53,391 bases of DNA from Chitinophagaceae bacterium (GCA_028288405.1 JAQBNS010000061.1:1-53391); one strand, 5' to 3'. Positions 32,881 through 43,134 are shown, counted from the first letter of the stretch. Notes: a model not told the origin generated them from the letters alone. Made by a program: numbers and translations.

Positions 32881-34461
32881 CTAATGGATTTGGCGAAGTC
32901 TTTCATTTAATCCAAAATTATCCGGAGCGTATTTCAGTCCTTGTAGCAAGACGGCTTTGGCTTTCGTTTTATTTCCTATTCTGTAATAATAGGCGCAAGC
33001 TTCGCTGTAGGTCCTTTCCACATAACGTTGATTGATACTGGCCAATGTATTTTCTGTGACACCGTTTTCAAACAACTTCATGTACTCTTCTCCTTTAGAA
33101 GATTTCTGTTGAGCGAAGGCTTGAAAACTCAAATCCAGATAGCAATTACTAATGATCTCATTGACATTATCATGCTCTTTCAAAAAAGGATATTTTTCAA
33201 TACTGGCTGCTAAATCACTGTATACTTTTTTAGCATCGGAATAGTTGGATAATTTATTCAAGGCACGATGTGTAATCAAAGACCTTAAATCCACGTTTGT
33301 CGGTTTCAATTTATAAGCTTCATATAAGTAATGATCAATGCTGTCATTCTTACTCGTTAAGGTGGCGACCCTGGACAATTCATACCAATAAACAAAACTA
33401 ATATCCGCCTTCGAAACACTGTCTTTAATATCTGCTGCGATCAGTTGATAGCTTTTTTTGAACAAAGCCATATCGTTTGCATTGACGAGCTGTGCATCTT
33501 TTATTCTTATGAATTCATTCAACACATCATTCCGATTAGATTCCTGACCTTCCTGTTCGGCATAACGCAGCAACATTAAAAAATTAGAAACATCTGAGAA
33601 CTCTTTGTACTTCGTATTACTCAATTGTTCATACAAAGCATTCTGCATGATGAAATACGTTTTCTTCGAAGGATAAATAAGATAGGCCTTCTTATACCAT
33701 TCCAATGCTTGTTTGTAGTCTTTCTTGTCGGAAGAAAATATCCCGAAGTTAAAAAACTGAAGTCCCAGCAATTGTCGCAATGAAATATCTTTATCGGTGA
33801 AGAAATACTTATTAAACAGATCATTCACTGTTTGTGAGTCGTACTCTTCTTTACTGATCTGTTTGGAATTGTATAACTGCTGAACATATTTATCAACGAA
33901 CTGACTACTGAACTGATAATATCCAAAGTCAGGACTCGTAGTCTCTATTAAAATTTTATCGGCATTGGGATAGGCAAACAAGTATACGTGTGTAGGTTTT
34001 TCCTTAATCGCATAAGGAACATTCGTTTTAGAAAAAATAAAAGCATAGAGTGCAGAAGCTGAAACACAGTTGTACTCGCCGGAAATAAAAACATCACTGA
34101 ATGCATTGTCCAACTTATAGACCTTCAACAACGATTTGTGAACATAATCATAAATGAGTTTTGTTCTTTTCGCATTTGTTTTGGCAGAATTAAAGTTAGC
34201 CTCAATGTAATTGACACACTCGTTTATTTTATCCAAAGACACTTTTTTACTAATGGTCTTGGATGGATTGGAAGGAATCAAAAATAAATCCAATAAAACG
34301 GAAGTATCCTTGTTTTGAAGGTACGTCGTAAACAGTTGTCTTTCCTGGTTGGAGGTGAAATTCAAGTCAGAAAAACGCACCAGAGAATCTTTAGCGGCCT
34401 GACCAAAGACTGTCGTTGAATATAGAAGAATAAAAAAAACAAAAAGTCTCAAAACAAACAT
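32881..34461 (-). CDS. Secreted transglutaminase-like / tetratricopeptide-repeat protein
   Basis: A 526-residue protein with a signal peptide (residues 1-20, ending VFGQ). Residues about 90-185 look like a transglutaminase/protease-like papain fold: an N-terminal helix KLIYDYVHKSLLKVY, then Cys132 in GEYNCVSASALYAFIF, His158 in PTHVYLFA and Glu173 or Asp178 in ILIETTSPDFGYYQF, in the Cys-His-Asp order of that fold. The rest (about 200-526) is helical with TPR-like blocks (DYKQALEWYKKAYLIYPSK, KTKAKAVLLQGLKYAPDN). Substrate and partner are unknown; a periplasmic peptidase or cross-linking role is inferred only. It follows surE by 28 nt on the minus strand. Confidence 0.7.
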   Translation of the reverse strand: MFVLRLFVFFILLYSTTVFGQAAKDSLVRFSDLNFTSNQERQLFTTYLQNKDTSVLLDLFLIPSNPSKTISKKVSLDKINECVNYIEANFNSAKTNAKRTKLIYDYVHKSLLKVYKLDNAFSDVFISGEYNCVSASALYAFIFSKTNVPYAIKEKPTHVYLFAYPNADKILIETTSPDFGYYQFSSQFVDKYVQQLYNSKQISKEEYDSQTVNDLFNKYFFTDKDISLRQLLGLQFFNFGIFSSDKKDYKQALEWYKKAYLIYPSKKTYFIMQNALYEQLSNTKYKEFSDVSNFLMLLRYAEQEGQESNRNDVLNEFIRIKDAQLVNANDMALFKKSYQLIAADIKDSVSKADISFVYWYELSRVATLTSKNDSIDHYLYEAYKLKPTNVDLRSLITHRALNKLSNYSDAKKVYSDLAASIEKYPFLKEHDNVNEIISNCYLDLSFQAFAQQKSSKGEEYMKLFENGVTENTLASINQRYVERTYSEACAYYYRIGNKTKAKAVLLQGLKYAPDNFGLNERLRQIH

Positions 34462-34489
34462 GTGTTAATGATTTGATAAACCGATCAGC

Positions 34490-35263
34490 CTAACTGATAA
34501 AATCCTTATTCAATCTACTGATGCTATGATGCGCTGTCATATCGTAGGAACAAGGTACAATAGAAATATAGTGATTCGCTAAAGCCACTTCATCCGTGTC
34601 TTCGCCCTTATCTTCGTTTTCAAATTGACCACTCATCCAGAAATAACGTCTGCCGTGCGGATCTTTTCTCTCTTCAAATACTTCCTGCCATTTGGACAAA
34701 GCCTGACGGCAAATCTTAATGCCTTTGATCGGATGTTGCTTGGAGTAAGCAGGGAAATTCACATTCAAGGCGATGCCTTCCGGTACACCTTTTTGCAATA
34801 CATTCTCCATGATTTGTTTCACAAATTTTTTGATATGACTCATCTCCGCCATCGGTGAATAGTCACACAATGAAAAACCGATGGCCGGTATACCTTCTAT
34901 GGCTGCTTCTATCGCAGCAGACATCGTACCGGAATACAATACGCTGATCGAAGAATTGCTGCCGTGGTTGATGCCACTGACTACCAAATCAGGTTGCTTG
35001 CCCTTCAACACATAATGTTTGGCCAGCTTGACGCAATCTACCGGAGTGCCTGAACATTGGTAGGCTTCCACTCCTTCATAGATATCACTAGGATCCAAGC
35101 GTAAGGATTCACCAATGGTAATGGCATGTCCCATGCCCGATTGCGGACTGTCCGGAGCAACGACCAATACATCACCCAACTCTTTGGCTACTTCAATCAA
35201 GGTACGAATACCGTGAGAAGTAATGCCGTCATCATTTACTACTAATATAAGTGGCTTAGCCAT
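34490..35263 (-). CDS. surE: 5'/3'-nucleotidase SurE
   Basis: SurE is a metal-dependent nucleotidase that dephosphorylates nucleoside monophosphates, linked to stationary-phase survival. The 257-residue protein starts MAKPLILVVNDDGITSHGI, with the metal-binding Asp-Asp pair at residues 11-12. VVAPDSPQSGMGHAIT and VVSGINHGSNSSISVLYSGTMSAAIEA (metal ligand Asn) are diagnostic. It lies 3 nt after ribBA on the minus strand, so it is probably in the same operon. Confidence 0.97.
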   Translation of the reverse strand: MAKPLILVVNDDGITSHGIRTLIEVAKELGDVLVVAPDSPQSGMGHAITIGESLRLDPSDIYEGVEAYQCSGTPVDCVKLAKHYVLKGKQPDLVVSGINHGSNSSISVLYSGTMSAAIEAAIEGIPAIGFSLCDYSPMAEMSHIKKFVKQIMENVLQKGVPEGIALNVNFPAYSKQHPIKGIKICRQALSKWQEVFEERKDPHGRRYFWMSGQFENEDKGEDTDEVALANHYISIVPCSYDMTAHHSISRLNKDFIS

Positions 35264-35266
35264 GTA

Positions 35267-36472
35267 TTATTTCTTTTTCAAAATCTGATGTCCCATCTTA
35301 TCTCTTTTTGTCAACAGATAAGACTCGTTGTGTTTATTGGGAGCAATCTCCAATGGAATATTTTCGACAATCTCCAGACCATATCCAATAAGACCTGCAC
35401 GCTTCTTAGGATTGTTGGTGATCAATCTGATTTTACTGATACCCAAATCTCTCAGGATCTGCGCCCCTACTCCGTAATCACGTTCGTCCATTCTGAAGCC
35501 CAATTGCAAATTAGCTTCTACGGTATCGAATCCTTGTTCCTGAAGTTTGTAGGTTTTTAATTTATTCAATAAACCGATTCCTCTTCCTTCCTGGTTCATG
35601 TACAAGATCACTCCTTTACCTTCTTTCTGCACCAACTCCATCGACTTGTGCAATTGCGGACCGCAGTCACAACGGCAAGAACCGAAGATGTCACCGGTCA
35701 TACAAGAAGAATGCACACGCACCATAACGGCTTCGTCTGCTGTCCATTCGCCCTTCATCAAGGCCAAATGTATCTCACCCGTATTGATTTGTGTAAAAGC
35801 AATCAGATCAAAGTCTCCGAACTCTGTCGGCATGTCCACACCGATTTCACGCTTGATCAATGTTTCATGCTTCAAACGGTACTCGATCAAATCTTTGATA
35901 GAGATTAATTTCAAATTGAATTTATCAGCAATCTCTCTCAGCTCAGGCATCAAAGCCATTGTGCCGTCTTCACTCATGATCTCTACCAAAACACCCGCAG
36001 GCTGAAACCCGGCAAGACGAGCCAAGTCAATAGCGGCTTCGGTATGTCCTACTCTACGCAGTACACCACCTTTTCTTGCTCTCAAAGGAAAGATATGTCC
36101 GGGTCTGCCTAACTCTTCCGGCTTGGTATTGGGATCCACCAATGCCTTGATTGTTTTTGCTCTGTCAGAAGCAGAGATACCTGTTGTACAACCATGACCC
36201 AATAAATCTACCGATACGGTAAAGGGAGTTTCATGTGTAGCCGTGTTTGTACCTACCATCAATGGTAAATTCAATTCATCGCAACGGTCATCAATCAAAG
36301 GGGCACAGATCAATCCTCGTCCATAACGTGCCATGAAGTTGATGATCTCCGGCGTTACACTTTCCGCGGCGCAAATAAAATCACCTTCGTTCTCACGGTC
36401 TTCATCGTCTACTACGATCACCACTTTGCCTTGTTTGATGTCTTCTATTGCTTCTTCTATTTTATCCAGCAT
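35267..36472 (-). CDS. ribBA: Bifunctional DHBP synthase / GTP cyclohydrolase II
   Basis: A 401-residue fusion that supplies both precursors of riboflavin. RibB (about residues 1-200) makes 3,4-dihydroxy-2-butanone 4-phosphate from ribulose 5-phosphate; [11 protein letters not shown] (residues 22-32) holds the acidic metal site, and [14 protein letters not shown] the catalytic His. RibA (about 205-401) opens GTP; the zinc ligands are the cysteines in [17 protein letters not shown] (about 257-270), with [10 protein letters not shown] (general Arg) downstream. No FMN riboswitch is visible because the gene is internal to a minus-strand run, 2 nt from the glycosyltransferase gene. Confidence 0.97.
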   Translation of the reverse strand: MLDKIEEAIEDIKQGKVVIVVDDEDRENEGDFICAAESVTPEIINFMARYGRGLICAPLIDDRCDELNLPLMVGTNTATHETPFTVSVDLLGHGCTTGISASDRAKTIKALVDPNTKPEELGRPGHIFPLRARKGGVLRRVGHTEAAIDLARLAGFQPAGVLVEIMSEDGTMALMPELREIADKFNLKLISIKDLIEYRLKHETLIKREIGVDMPTEFGDFDLIAFTQINTGEIHLALMKGEWTADEAVMVRVHSSCMTGDIFGSCRCDCGPQLHKSMELVQKEGKGVILYMNQEGRGIGLLNKLKTYKLQEQGFDTVEANLQLGFRMDERDYGVGAQILRDLGISKIRLITNNPKKRAGLIGYGLEIVENIPLEIAPNKHNESYLLTKRDKMGHQILKKK

Positions 36473-36473
36473 A

Positions 36474-37646
36474 TCACGTATTCCGTTCTGTAGGTTTCCA
36501 AATGTTTGTTTTTACTCCGGTCATATAATTGACCAATCCAATCAGCAGCGCTAAGTTCATCACATAAAAATGTGAAACGAAACGCAGCAAGCTGAGGTGC
36601 ACATTTACTTTTTTTAACAAGTCGTCTACAAAAGGAACAATCAGTAAAGCCAACTGACCAACCAATGTCAATTTATAGATATCATGTAACGGCAACAAGA
36701 ACAAATTTACCAGTAAAGCGGTAATAATAAAAATGGGAGCAAGCCAACGTAAGATTTTATGAGAGATGAAACTAAAGGCCAATCCGGAGGTCAATGGCCA
36801 CAATATGGACTTCAGTGACCTTAAATTCTGGAAATTGCCGATAGAGATCCTTACTTTTCTTCGAAACTCTTCCTTTATTTTATCTGTAATGTCCTCGTAG
36901 TATACAGCTGACAATTCATTGATGGCCTTTTTATGATTTTTAAAAACACTCATCGAGATATAGAAATCGTCAACAATATGAGTTGCAGGAGCCGGTTTAT
37001 ACTCTTCCCGTCTAATGGCAAAACAGCCACCGAAGGCGCCGATCATCGCCCCCCACAATATGCCTTCCTGGTACTTGATATGATTCTCCCTCTTCAGGTA
37101 TTCGTTTTCTTGCACCGCAATACCTTTTTTGCTGTGGTGCTCATTGATTAAATTTCCTCCTACAACTGCAATTTCATTGTTCTTATAATGTTTGACCAAT
37201 TCGTAAATGGTCTCCGGATAAAAGAACACGTTCGCATCCGTAAGAACCAATATTGGAGAAGAAGAGTTCTCCACGAGTTCGTTGATGATGTTCGGCTTTC
37301 CGGTACGTCCTGCAAAAACAGTCAACGACAACTGAGGGTATTTAGCTTTGTAACGTTCAATGATCGCATTGGTCGCATCAGTAGAATTGTCTGAGCCAAT
37401 GTAAAAGTGAATCTTATCCAACGGATAATTTGTTTCAAACGTCGATTGTATTTTCTTATCAATGACTACTTCTTCATTGTACACAGCCAACAAAATATCA
37501 ACATGCGGTAAATCTTCTGTAGTCAAATAGACGATCGCATTATTTTTCTTTTGACCGGTCAACACGGACAAGATCAAAGGAAACAGTACATAACTATGCA
37601 CCACCAATAACCAACACAACCAAAATATGATTTGAAGTACGATCAT
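36474..37646 (-). CDS. Family 2 glycosyltransferase, membrane-bound
   Basis: A 390-residue processive-type GT2. An N-terminal membrane segment (about residues 1-22) precedes the catalytic domain: [31 protein letters not shown] sequence (here [15 protein letters not shown]), [13 protein letters not shown] (DxD-like acidic site) and VGGNLI, then the acceptor motif region DDFYIS. Two or more membrane segments follow (about 290-385). Such enzymes build polysaccharides or glycolipids at the inner membrane. The start overlaps the stop of the next upstream gene by 4 nt (ATGA). It is the last of three glycosyltransferases between dnaG and ribBA. Confidence 0.88.
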   Translation of the reverse strand: MIVLQIIFWLCWLLVVHSYVLFPLILSVLTGQKKNNAIVYLTTEDLPHVDILLAVYNEEVVIDKKIQSTFETNYPLDKIHFYIGSDNSTDATNAIIERYKAKYPQLSLTVFAGRTGKPNIINELVENSSSPILVLTDANVFFYPETIYELVKHYKNNEIAVVGGNLINEHHSKKGIAVQENEYLKRENHIKYQEGILWGAMIGAFGGCFAIRREEYKPAPATHIVDDFYISMSVFKNHKKAINELSAVYYEDITDKIKEEFRRKVRISIGNFQNLRSLKSILWPLTSGLAFSFISHKILRWLAPIFIITALLVNLFLLPLHDIYKLTLVGQLALLIVPFVDDLLKKVNVHLSLLRFVSHFYVMNLALLIGLVNYMTGVKTNIWKPTERNT

Positions 37647-38839
37647 GAACGGTTTAACAAACGTTTATATAAAGTAACCAAGCGATCTACCACTTTATCG
37701 TTGTCGTATTGCTCCATAATGACCTGACGCGCATTAGGACCAATAGATGCATACTTATTGGTATTTGCAAAATAGTCTAATAAAATAGCGATCCATTCTT
37801 CTGCTTCATCAAACTTCAGAATGTCTTTGTTGGATTCACAAGCGATGCCTTCTGCACCTATATTAGAAGTCAGAATACATTTCCCTAAAGCCATTCCTTC
37901 AATGATCTTCAATCGCATACCGCCACCGGAAAGCAAAGGCACCAACATGAGATCGTATTGCTGCATGAAAACAGAAGCGTCGGCTACATAACCGTGAACA
38001 AAGATTCCGTTACCGGCCAATTGTTGAACTGATTCCGGTGTATCTTTTCCAGCGATGTGTAATTCCAATAATGGATTTTTTCTCTTGGCTTCAGGCCAAA
38101 CCTTTTTTATAAACCATTCGAGTCCTTCCAGATTCGGAAGCCAGTTCAGCGAACTGATGATGAACATGGAATTCGGTTTAGGTTTTATAGTAGGATCAAT
38201 AAGGAAACGATTAAGCTGTACTCCCGCCGGAATGAATTCCTTCGGAGTATTCACACCTAATTCATTTAAACGTTGATTGTCTTCTTGTGTAATGCCGGCA
38301 ATGACATCGTATTTAGAGAAATACTTTTTCTCAAACGATTTCAATTTGCTTGACAGTAAATTCAGGTAAATCTTTTTTAAGGGATTCTTCTCGTTGCGCG
38401 CCAAGCGCTGCCAGATCAGGTATTCCACGTTATGTGCACGCAACACAACAGGTGCCTTGGAATACGTTCTGATGACATCGATGTAATACGCTACGAATGT
38501 CCCCTCTACGTGAATGATATCAAAAGAATTGTTTTGTAACAGTTCAATCAGGGCGTTTTCAAAATCCTTTGAAACAAAGCGTTCCAAATTGTATGGAATG
38601 CTTTTGAATAAATTTAAAAACGCATCAACCGGAGAAATTGTAGTGTCTATGAAAACAGTTTTGACTTTTGCGATATCTTTTAATACATCATCTTTTTGAA
38701 AATGCTTAGGTGTATTCACTGCCAATACATGCACTTCATGTCCTTTTTTAGACAAACCATACATGATGTCATACATAGCAATGGCGCCACCATCATGTGG
38801 AGGAAAGGGTACTCTAAAACAAAGTTGGAGAACTTTCAT
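37643..38839 (-). CDS. Family 4 glycosyltransferase
   Basis: A 398-residue GT-B fold enzyme. The N-terminal acceptor domain begins MKVLQLCFRVPFPPHDGGA and contains FDIIHVEGTFVAYY and VLRAHNVEYLIWQRLA. The C-terminal nucleotide-sugar domain has SLNWLPNLEGLEWFIKKVWP, LHIAGKDTP, IFVHGYVAD and VPLLSGGGMRLKIIEGMALG, the last being the GT4 donor-site motif (usually with a conserved Glu, present in KIIEGMALG). The donor and acceptor sugars are unknown. It overlaps the GT2 gene and starts 15 nt after the next GT4 gene, so the three are one transcription unit. Confidence 0.9.
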   Translation of the reverse strand: MKVLQLCFRVPFPPHDGGAIAMYDIMYGLSKKGHEVHVLAVNTPKHFQKDDVLKDIAKVKTVFIDTTISPVDAFLNLFKSIPYNLERFVSKDFENALIELLQNNSFDIIHVEGTFVAYYIDVIRTYSKAPVVLRAHNVEYLIWQRLARNEKNPLKKIYLNLLSSKLKSFEKKYFSKYDVIAGITQEDNQRLNELGVNTPKEFIPAGVQLNRFLIDPTIKPKPNSMFIISSLNWLPNLEGLEWFIKKVWPEAKRKNPLLELHIAGKDTPESVQQLAGNGIFVHGYVADASVFMQQYDLMLVPLLSGGGMRLKIIEGMALGKCILTSNIGAEGIACESNKDILKFDEAEEWIAILLDYFANTNKYASIGPNARQVIMEQYDNDKVVDRLVTLYKRLLNRS

Positions 38840-38854
38840 TAAGCTTAAAAACTA

Positions 38855-39988
38855 TTATTTCTGTTGCAATACGTTCTCTATGGACAGCCACAATTTATCG
38901 GCTGTTAAATCCCATGAGAACTTTTTACGTTGCAACTTTCCTTTTTTAATTAATTCTTTCCGAAGCTCATGGTTGCTGTAAACTTCTACCATGGCTTCTT
39001 TGATCGCTTTTACCGAATTGGGATCTACTAACAGCGCTGCATGTCCTGCTACTTCAGGCATGGATGTCGTATTGGACGTAATCACCGGTACCTCACAATA
39101 CATCGCTTCCAGGATCGGTATTCCAAATCCTTCAAAGAAAGGAACGTATGTGAGTGCATAAGCCGAAGCTAAAATATCTTTTAAGTCAGAAGTAGATACT
39201 CGTCCAAGAAATAAAACATCTTGCTTGTGTATCATCTGCATGTATACGTCATTGACTTCTGAGTTGTCTTGCATTTTATTGCCGACCAAAACCAGTTTCA
39301 TATCACCGGCTATTTCTTTTTTGAAAGTATCAAAGGCGCGCAATAAGTTGGCAATATTTTTACGGGGATTGATAGAACCCACGTAAACAAAGTAAGGCCT
39401 GCCATTGGCATAGCGATGTCTTACTTTATGCTGTGCTTCTTCATCCAATGGCGCATATTTTTCATTGGCACCATTGTACACCACATCGATCTTATCCGGA
39501 TCAATGCCATAAGTCTTTACCAAATCCTGCTTGGAGTATTCAGACACCGTAGCCAATCGATTGCAGGCATGCGCATAACGTTTGTAATAACGGGTATAAA
39601 ACCAGCGGTGCCAAAAAGGTAAATCTTGGGGACGGTGTTCGAAATTAATATCATGAATAACATTCAATACCGGTGCCGATAATTTCAATGGAATAATGCC
39701 ATCCGGTGAAATGAATAAATCGACTTTCTTGAACGATAAATAAATGGGCAGTACCCAATGAAAATAAATGAGGTATAAGAACGGATGCCTGGCTGGAGGA
39801 AAGAGCACTACAGGCTTTACATTATTGGCAAATATAAATTTCTTACTGTAAGGTCTGTCAAATATAAAAATGAATTCATGTTCGGGATGATCCGTTGTGA
39901 TGCGCTTCAATGTTTCGTAAGCGAACCATCCGATGCCTTCCATCTTATCTTCCAACAACAACCGGGTATTTACTGCTATCCTTGCCAT
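38855..39988 (-). CDS. Family 4 glycosyltransferase (second)
   Basis: A 377-residue GT-B enzyme. N-terminal: MARIAVNTRLLLEDKMEGIGWFA with the glycine loop, and LNVIHDINFEHRPQDLPFW. C-terminal: YVGSINPRKNIANLLRAFD, VLVGNKM, VLFLGRVS and PFFEGFGIPILEAMYCEVPVITSN with the EX7E-type pair typical of mannosyl or rhamnosyl transferases of the GT4 family. It is not a recent duplicate of the neighbouring GT4, since sequence identity looks low throughout. It starts 3 nt after dnaG on the minus strand. Confidence 0.92.
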   Translation of the reverse strand: MARIAVNTRLLLEDKMEGIGWFAYETLKRITTDHPEHEFIFIFDRPYSKKFIFANNVKPVVLFPPARHPFLYLIYFHWVLPIYLSFKKVDLFISPDGIIPLKLSAPVLNVIHDINFEHRPQDLPFWHRWFYTRYYKRYAHACNRLATVSEYSKQDLVKTYGIDPDKIDVVYNGANEKYAPLDEEAQHKVRHRYANGRPYFVYVGSINPRKNIANLLRAFDTFKKEIAGDMKLVLVGNKMQDNSEVNDVYMQMIHKQDVLFLGRVSTSDLKDILASAYALTYVPFFEGFGIPILEAMYCEVPVITSNTTSMPEVAGHAALLVDPNSVKAIKEAMVEVYSNHELRKELIKKGKLQRKKFSWDLTADKLWLSIENVLQQK

Positions 39989-39991
39989 ACG

Positions 39992-41935
39992 TTATCCAAC
40001 AACTATCCCCAACAGTCCATTGATTTGATCTGATATTTTTTTCATTTCCCTCATCTGCAGTTGAAGGTCCATGACGGTTTTGTCTTCCTTTTCTACTTTA
40101 ATCTTCGACATGATTTCATCCATCATCAAACGAATAGCCACTCTTTTCAATCGCAAGACCGAACGAGGTGTCATCGTAGACAATAAATCTTTGTCTGTAG
40201 GAACAATGATATGAAACTTTTCCCAATTGGCGGATACGGCATGAGAACTGGATAGCAAGCGTATAGACTCTTTGCGGATAGCGGCATCCGGATGTTTGAT
40301 AAAATACAAACTCCCTACCGCTTCTCCTTTACTCAAACGTTCTGTCATCTCTTTTACCATGCTGTTGTAAACAGGCACTTGAAAAGAAATTTCATCCAAC
40401 TCACCCAGGATATAACTTCCCAGAGATAAATTTTCACCGATGAGTTCGTCAAAGTAATTCAACAACAACGTAATCGTAGACTCTTCTTCTCTCTTTACCA
40501 GTTCAGTGGTATAATCAAATGACTGTTCCTGGATTTCTGTTTGTTGTTCGAGAAGGGCTTCTTCCAGCGTTTCCGAAGAAGGAGGTTGTTGACCTTGTCC
40601 ATTCTTACGACCGGCATACACCAACTTATTGTATTCAGAAATCAAGACCTGCTCATCCACATCCAGCAAGCGACTGCATTCTCTAAAGAATACCGCACGC
40701 TTGATGCCGTCTTTGATTTGTGTGATGCTTTCTACAATGTCTTTGATGACCGCTGCTTTCTTATACGGATCACGTCCTGCTTCTTCGCTGAGCAAGCCCG
40801 CTTTGAACGTGATAAAATCTTTTTTGTTCTGCTTGATGTATTCCATCATGCCTTCCCCACCCAGCTTGCGCACGAAGCTGTCCGGATCTTCCTGATCAGG
40901 CAAAACGACGACACTGACATTCATTTCTTCCTTCAGGATCAAATCAACACCACGCAAAGCAGCTTTCATACCTGCGTTATCTCCATCGTATAATAATGTA
41001 ATGTTAGGCGTGTAGCGACGCACCAGTTTGATCTGGTCTTCCGTCAATGCCGTACCGGATGAAGCCACCACATGTTCGATGCCGCCCTGGTGCAACGACA
41101 CCACGTCGGTATAGCCTTCTACCAGAAAACATTCGTCCAGTTTGCGGATAGCTACTTTGGCCTGGAAGATTCCGTATAAAACTTTACTCTTATGATACAC
41201 CTCCCCTTCGGGTGAGTTGAGGTATTTGGGTTGATTTTTTTCTTTGGTTAAAATACGCGCTCCGAAACCGATGACTTTCCCTGCCACGCTGTGTATGGGA
41301 AACATCACACGTCCTCTGAAACGATCGTAGAGTTTGGTCTTCGTGCTGTCGTTGGCATTTTCACGCGCCAAAGCCAGACCGGCTTTCTGCATAATCTCCG
41401 GTTTGAACTGATCGGCTAACGCCTTCGTCAATAAACCTTCCCAGGCATCCAGACTATACCCTAAATTAAATTTTTTGATAATGGGATCGATGAATCCTCG
41501 TTCCCTGAAATAACTCAGTCCTATGGATTTGCCTTCATCGTTTTCCCAAAGGTTATGGACATAATGATCGTTGGCATACTGCAAAGCGATCAGGATACTT
41601 TCACGCTCCGTATCTTGCTGAACATCTTCCTCCTTTCGGCCCAGTTCGATAACAGGAATATTGTATTTGTTGGCTAAAAAAACAATGGCTTCCGCGAAAG
41701 TAAAAGTTTCATGATCCATGATAAACTGGATCGAATCACCCGACTTGCCACAACCAAAACAATGATAAATTCCTTTAGAGGGAGTCACAGAAAAAGACGG
41801 GGACTTTTCATTGTGAAAAGGACAGCAAGCCATCATGTAATGCCCTTTTTTCTTAAGGCTTACAAAATCGCCAACCACCTCCACGATGTCAACCGCTTGT
41901 TGGACTTGCTCTATGGTCTCCCGGGAAATATTCAA
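39992..41935 (-). CDS. dnaG: DNA primase DnaG
   Basis: DnaG makes RNA primers for DNA replication. At 647 residues it is full length. The CHC2 zinc finger has Cys38-x2-His41 and Cys59-x2-Cys62 in CPFHNEKSPSF and HCFGCGKSGD. The TOPRIM catalytic core has FLVEGYTDVVSLHQGG and LLYDGDNAGMKAALRG, which supply the acidic metal residues. A C-terminal helicase-binding region follows. The start is TTG (41935), fitting the conserved N-terminus NISRETIEQVQQAVDIVEVV. It heads the minus-strand run with three glycosyltransferases, ribBA and surE; this association is unusual for dnaG, which in many bacteria lies with rpoD and rpsU. Confidence 0.97.
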   Translation of the reverse strand: MNISRETIEQVQQAVDIVEVVGDFVSLKKKGHYMMACCPFHNEKSPSFSVTPSKGIYHCFGCGKSGDSIQFIMDHETFTFAEAIVFLANKYNIPVIELGRKEEDVQQDTERESILIALQYANDHYVHNLWENDEGKSIGLSYFRERGFIDPIIKKFNLGYSLDAWEGLLTKALADQFKPEIMQKAGLALARENANDSTKTKLYDRFRGRVMFPIHSVAGKVIGFGARILTKEKNQPKYLNSPEGEVYHKSKVLYGIFQAKVAIRKLDECFLVEGYTDVVSLHQGGIEHVVASSGTALTEDQIKLVRRYTPNITLLYDGDNAGMKAALRGVDLILKEEMNVSVVVLPDQEDPDSFVRKLGGEGMMEYIKQNKKDFITFKAGLLSEEAGRDPYKKAAVIKDIVESITQIKDGIKRAVFFRECSRLLDVDEQVLISEYNKLVYAGRKNGQGQQPPSSETLEEALLEQQTEIQEQSFDYTTELVKREEESTITLLLNYFDELIGENLSLGSYILGELDEISFQVPVYNSMVKEMTERLSKGEAVGSLYFIKHPDAAIRKESIRLLSSSHAVSANWEKFHIIVPTDKDLLSTMTPRSVLRLKRVAIRLMMDEIMSKIKVEKEDKTVMDLQLQMREMKKISDQINGLLGIVVG

Positions 41936-42042
41936 AAGAATTGCTTCGGATTAAAATCATGGAAGGCAACTATTCTGCCCTTCAAATTGTTGATAAATAT
42001 AGCACTAAAAAACGTATATTGCGAAAGAAATAGCCTCCCGAG

Positions 42043-43134
42043 ATGACAATTACAAACGAAGACGTACTGAAGGCCTTGTCCACTGTAGAGGAACCGGATT
42101 TGAAGAAAGATCTGGTCACCCTGAACATGATCAAGGATGTGAAAGTTGAAGGCAATAAAGTATCTTTTACCGTTGTTCTGACAACCCCTGCTTGCCCCCT
42201 AAAAGAACTCATTAGAAACAATTGTACGGCTGCTGTACAGAAAATAGATGCCTCACTTCAGGTGACGGTAAATCTTATTGCCGATGTCAGCAGTACCCGC
42301 AACAACCAACCCCTACTTCCCGGTGTAAAAAACATCATTGCCGTGGCTTCCGGTAAAGGTGGTGTAGGTAAGTCTACCGTCACTTGCAACCTGGCCGTTG
42401 CCTTAGCCAGAATGGGTGCCAGTGTAGGTATCATTGATGCGGACATCTCCGGTCCTTCTATCCCTGTGATGTTTGACGTGGAAGATGTAAGACCAAACAT
42501 TGTAGAAGAAAATGGCAAACACGTCATTATTCCGGTCTTGCAATACGGTATTAAACTGATCTCCATCGGCTTTTTAGCTCCGGCTGAGGCTGCTGTAGTT
42601 TGGAGAGGCCCTATGGCCAGTTCTGCTTTGAAGCAATTCCTGGCAGATGTAGAATGGGGAGACCTCGACTATTTATTGATTGACCTTCCTCCGGGAACCA
42701 GCGATATTCACCTGAGTCTGGTACAAAACGTACCGGTAACAGGCGCCTTGATTGTGACTACTCCTCAAAAAGTGGCCTTGGCGGATGCCAGAAAAGGGCT
42801 CAACATGTTCAAGCAGCCACAAATCAACGTTCCTATTTTGGGAGTAGTCGAAAATATGGCTTATTTTACTCCTCAGGAACTTCCTGATAGCAAATACTAT
42901 ATCTTCGGAAAAGAAGGCGGTAGACAGCTGGCAGCAGAAAACAACGTGGCCTTCCTGGGAGAAATTCCCCTGGTACAAGGCATTCGCGAAAGTGGAGACG
43001 CAGGCAAACCCCATGTGATGTCTGACGACGTTACTGCCGATGCCTTTAAACACCTCGCCGAACGTGTGGCACAACAAGTCGCCATCCGCAACAGCAATTA
43101 CAGTGCAACACAGAAAGTTGAAATAAAACTCTAA
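42043..43134 (+). CDS. Mrp/ApbC-type P-loop iron-sulfur carrier protein
   Basis: A 363-residue Mrp/NBP35-family ATPase that carries or loads iron-sulfur clusters. An N-terminal MIP18-like domain (about residues 1-85; VVLTTPACPLKELIRNNC) precedes the deviant Walker A SGKGGVGKSTVTCNLA (about 103-118), IIDADISGPSIPVMF and LLIDLPPGTSDIHLSL (Walker B). The cluster-binding CxxC present in E. coli ApbC is not seen at the expected place; the region reads ENMAYFTPQELPDSKYYIFG, as in other Bacteroidota. That leaves the cluster ligand unclear. A NifU-domain gene follows after 1 nt, consistent with joint Fe-S work. Confidence 0.93.
   Translation: MTITNEDVLKALSTVEEPDLKKDLVTLNMIKDVKVEGNKVSFTVVLTTPACPLKELIRNNCTAAVQKIDASLQVTVNLIADVSSTRNNQPLLPGVKNIIAVASGKGGVGKSTVTCNLAVALARMGASVGIIDADISGPSIPVMFDVEDVRPNIVEENGKHVIIPVLQYGIKLISIGFLAPAEAAVVWRGPMASSALKQFLADVEWGDLDYLLIDLPPGTSDIHLSLVQNVPVTGALIVTTPQKVALADARKGLNMFKQPQINVPILGVVENMAYFTPQELPDSKYYIFGKEGGRQLAAENNVAFLGEIPLVQGIRESGDAGKPHVMSDDVTADAFKHLAERVAQQVAIRNSNYSATQKVEIKL

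Noticed and set aside
36473..36560. FMN riboswitch before ribBA
   Set aside because: Only 1 nt separates ribBA from the upstream glycosyltransferase gene; there is no room for an aptamer.
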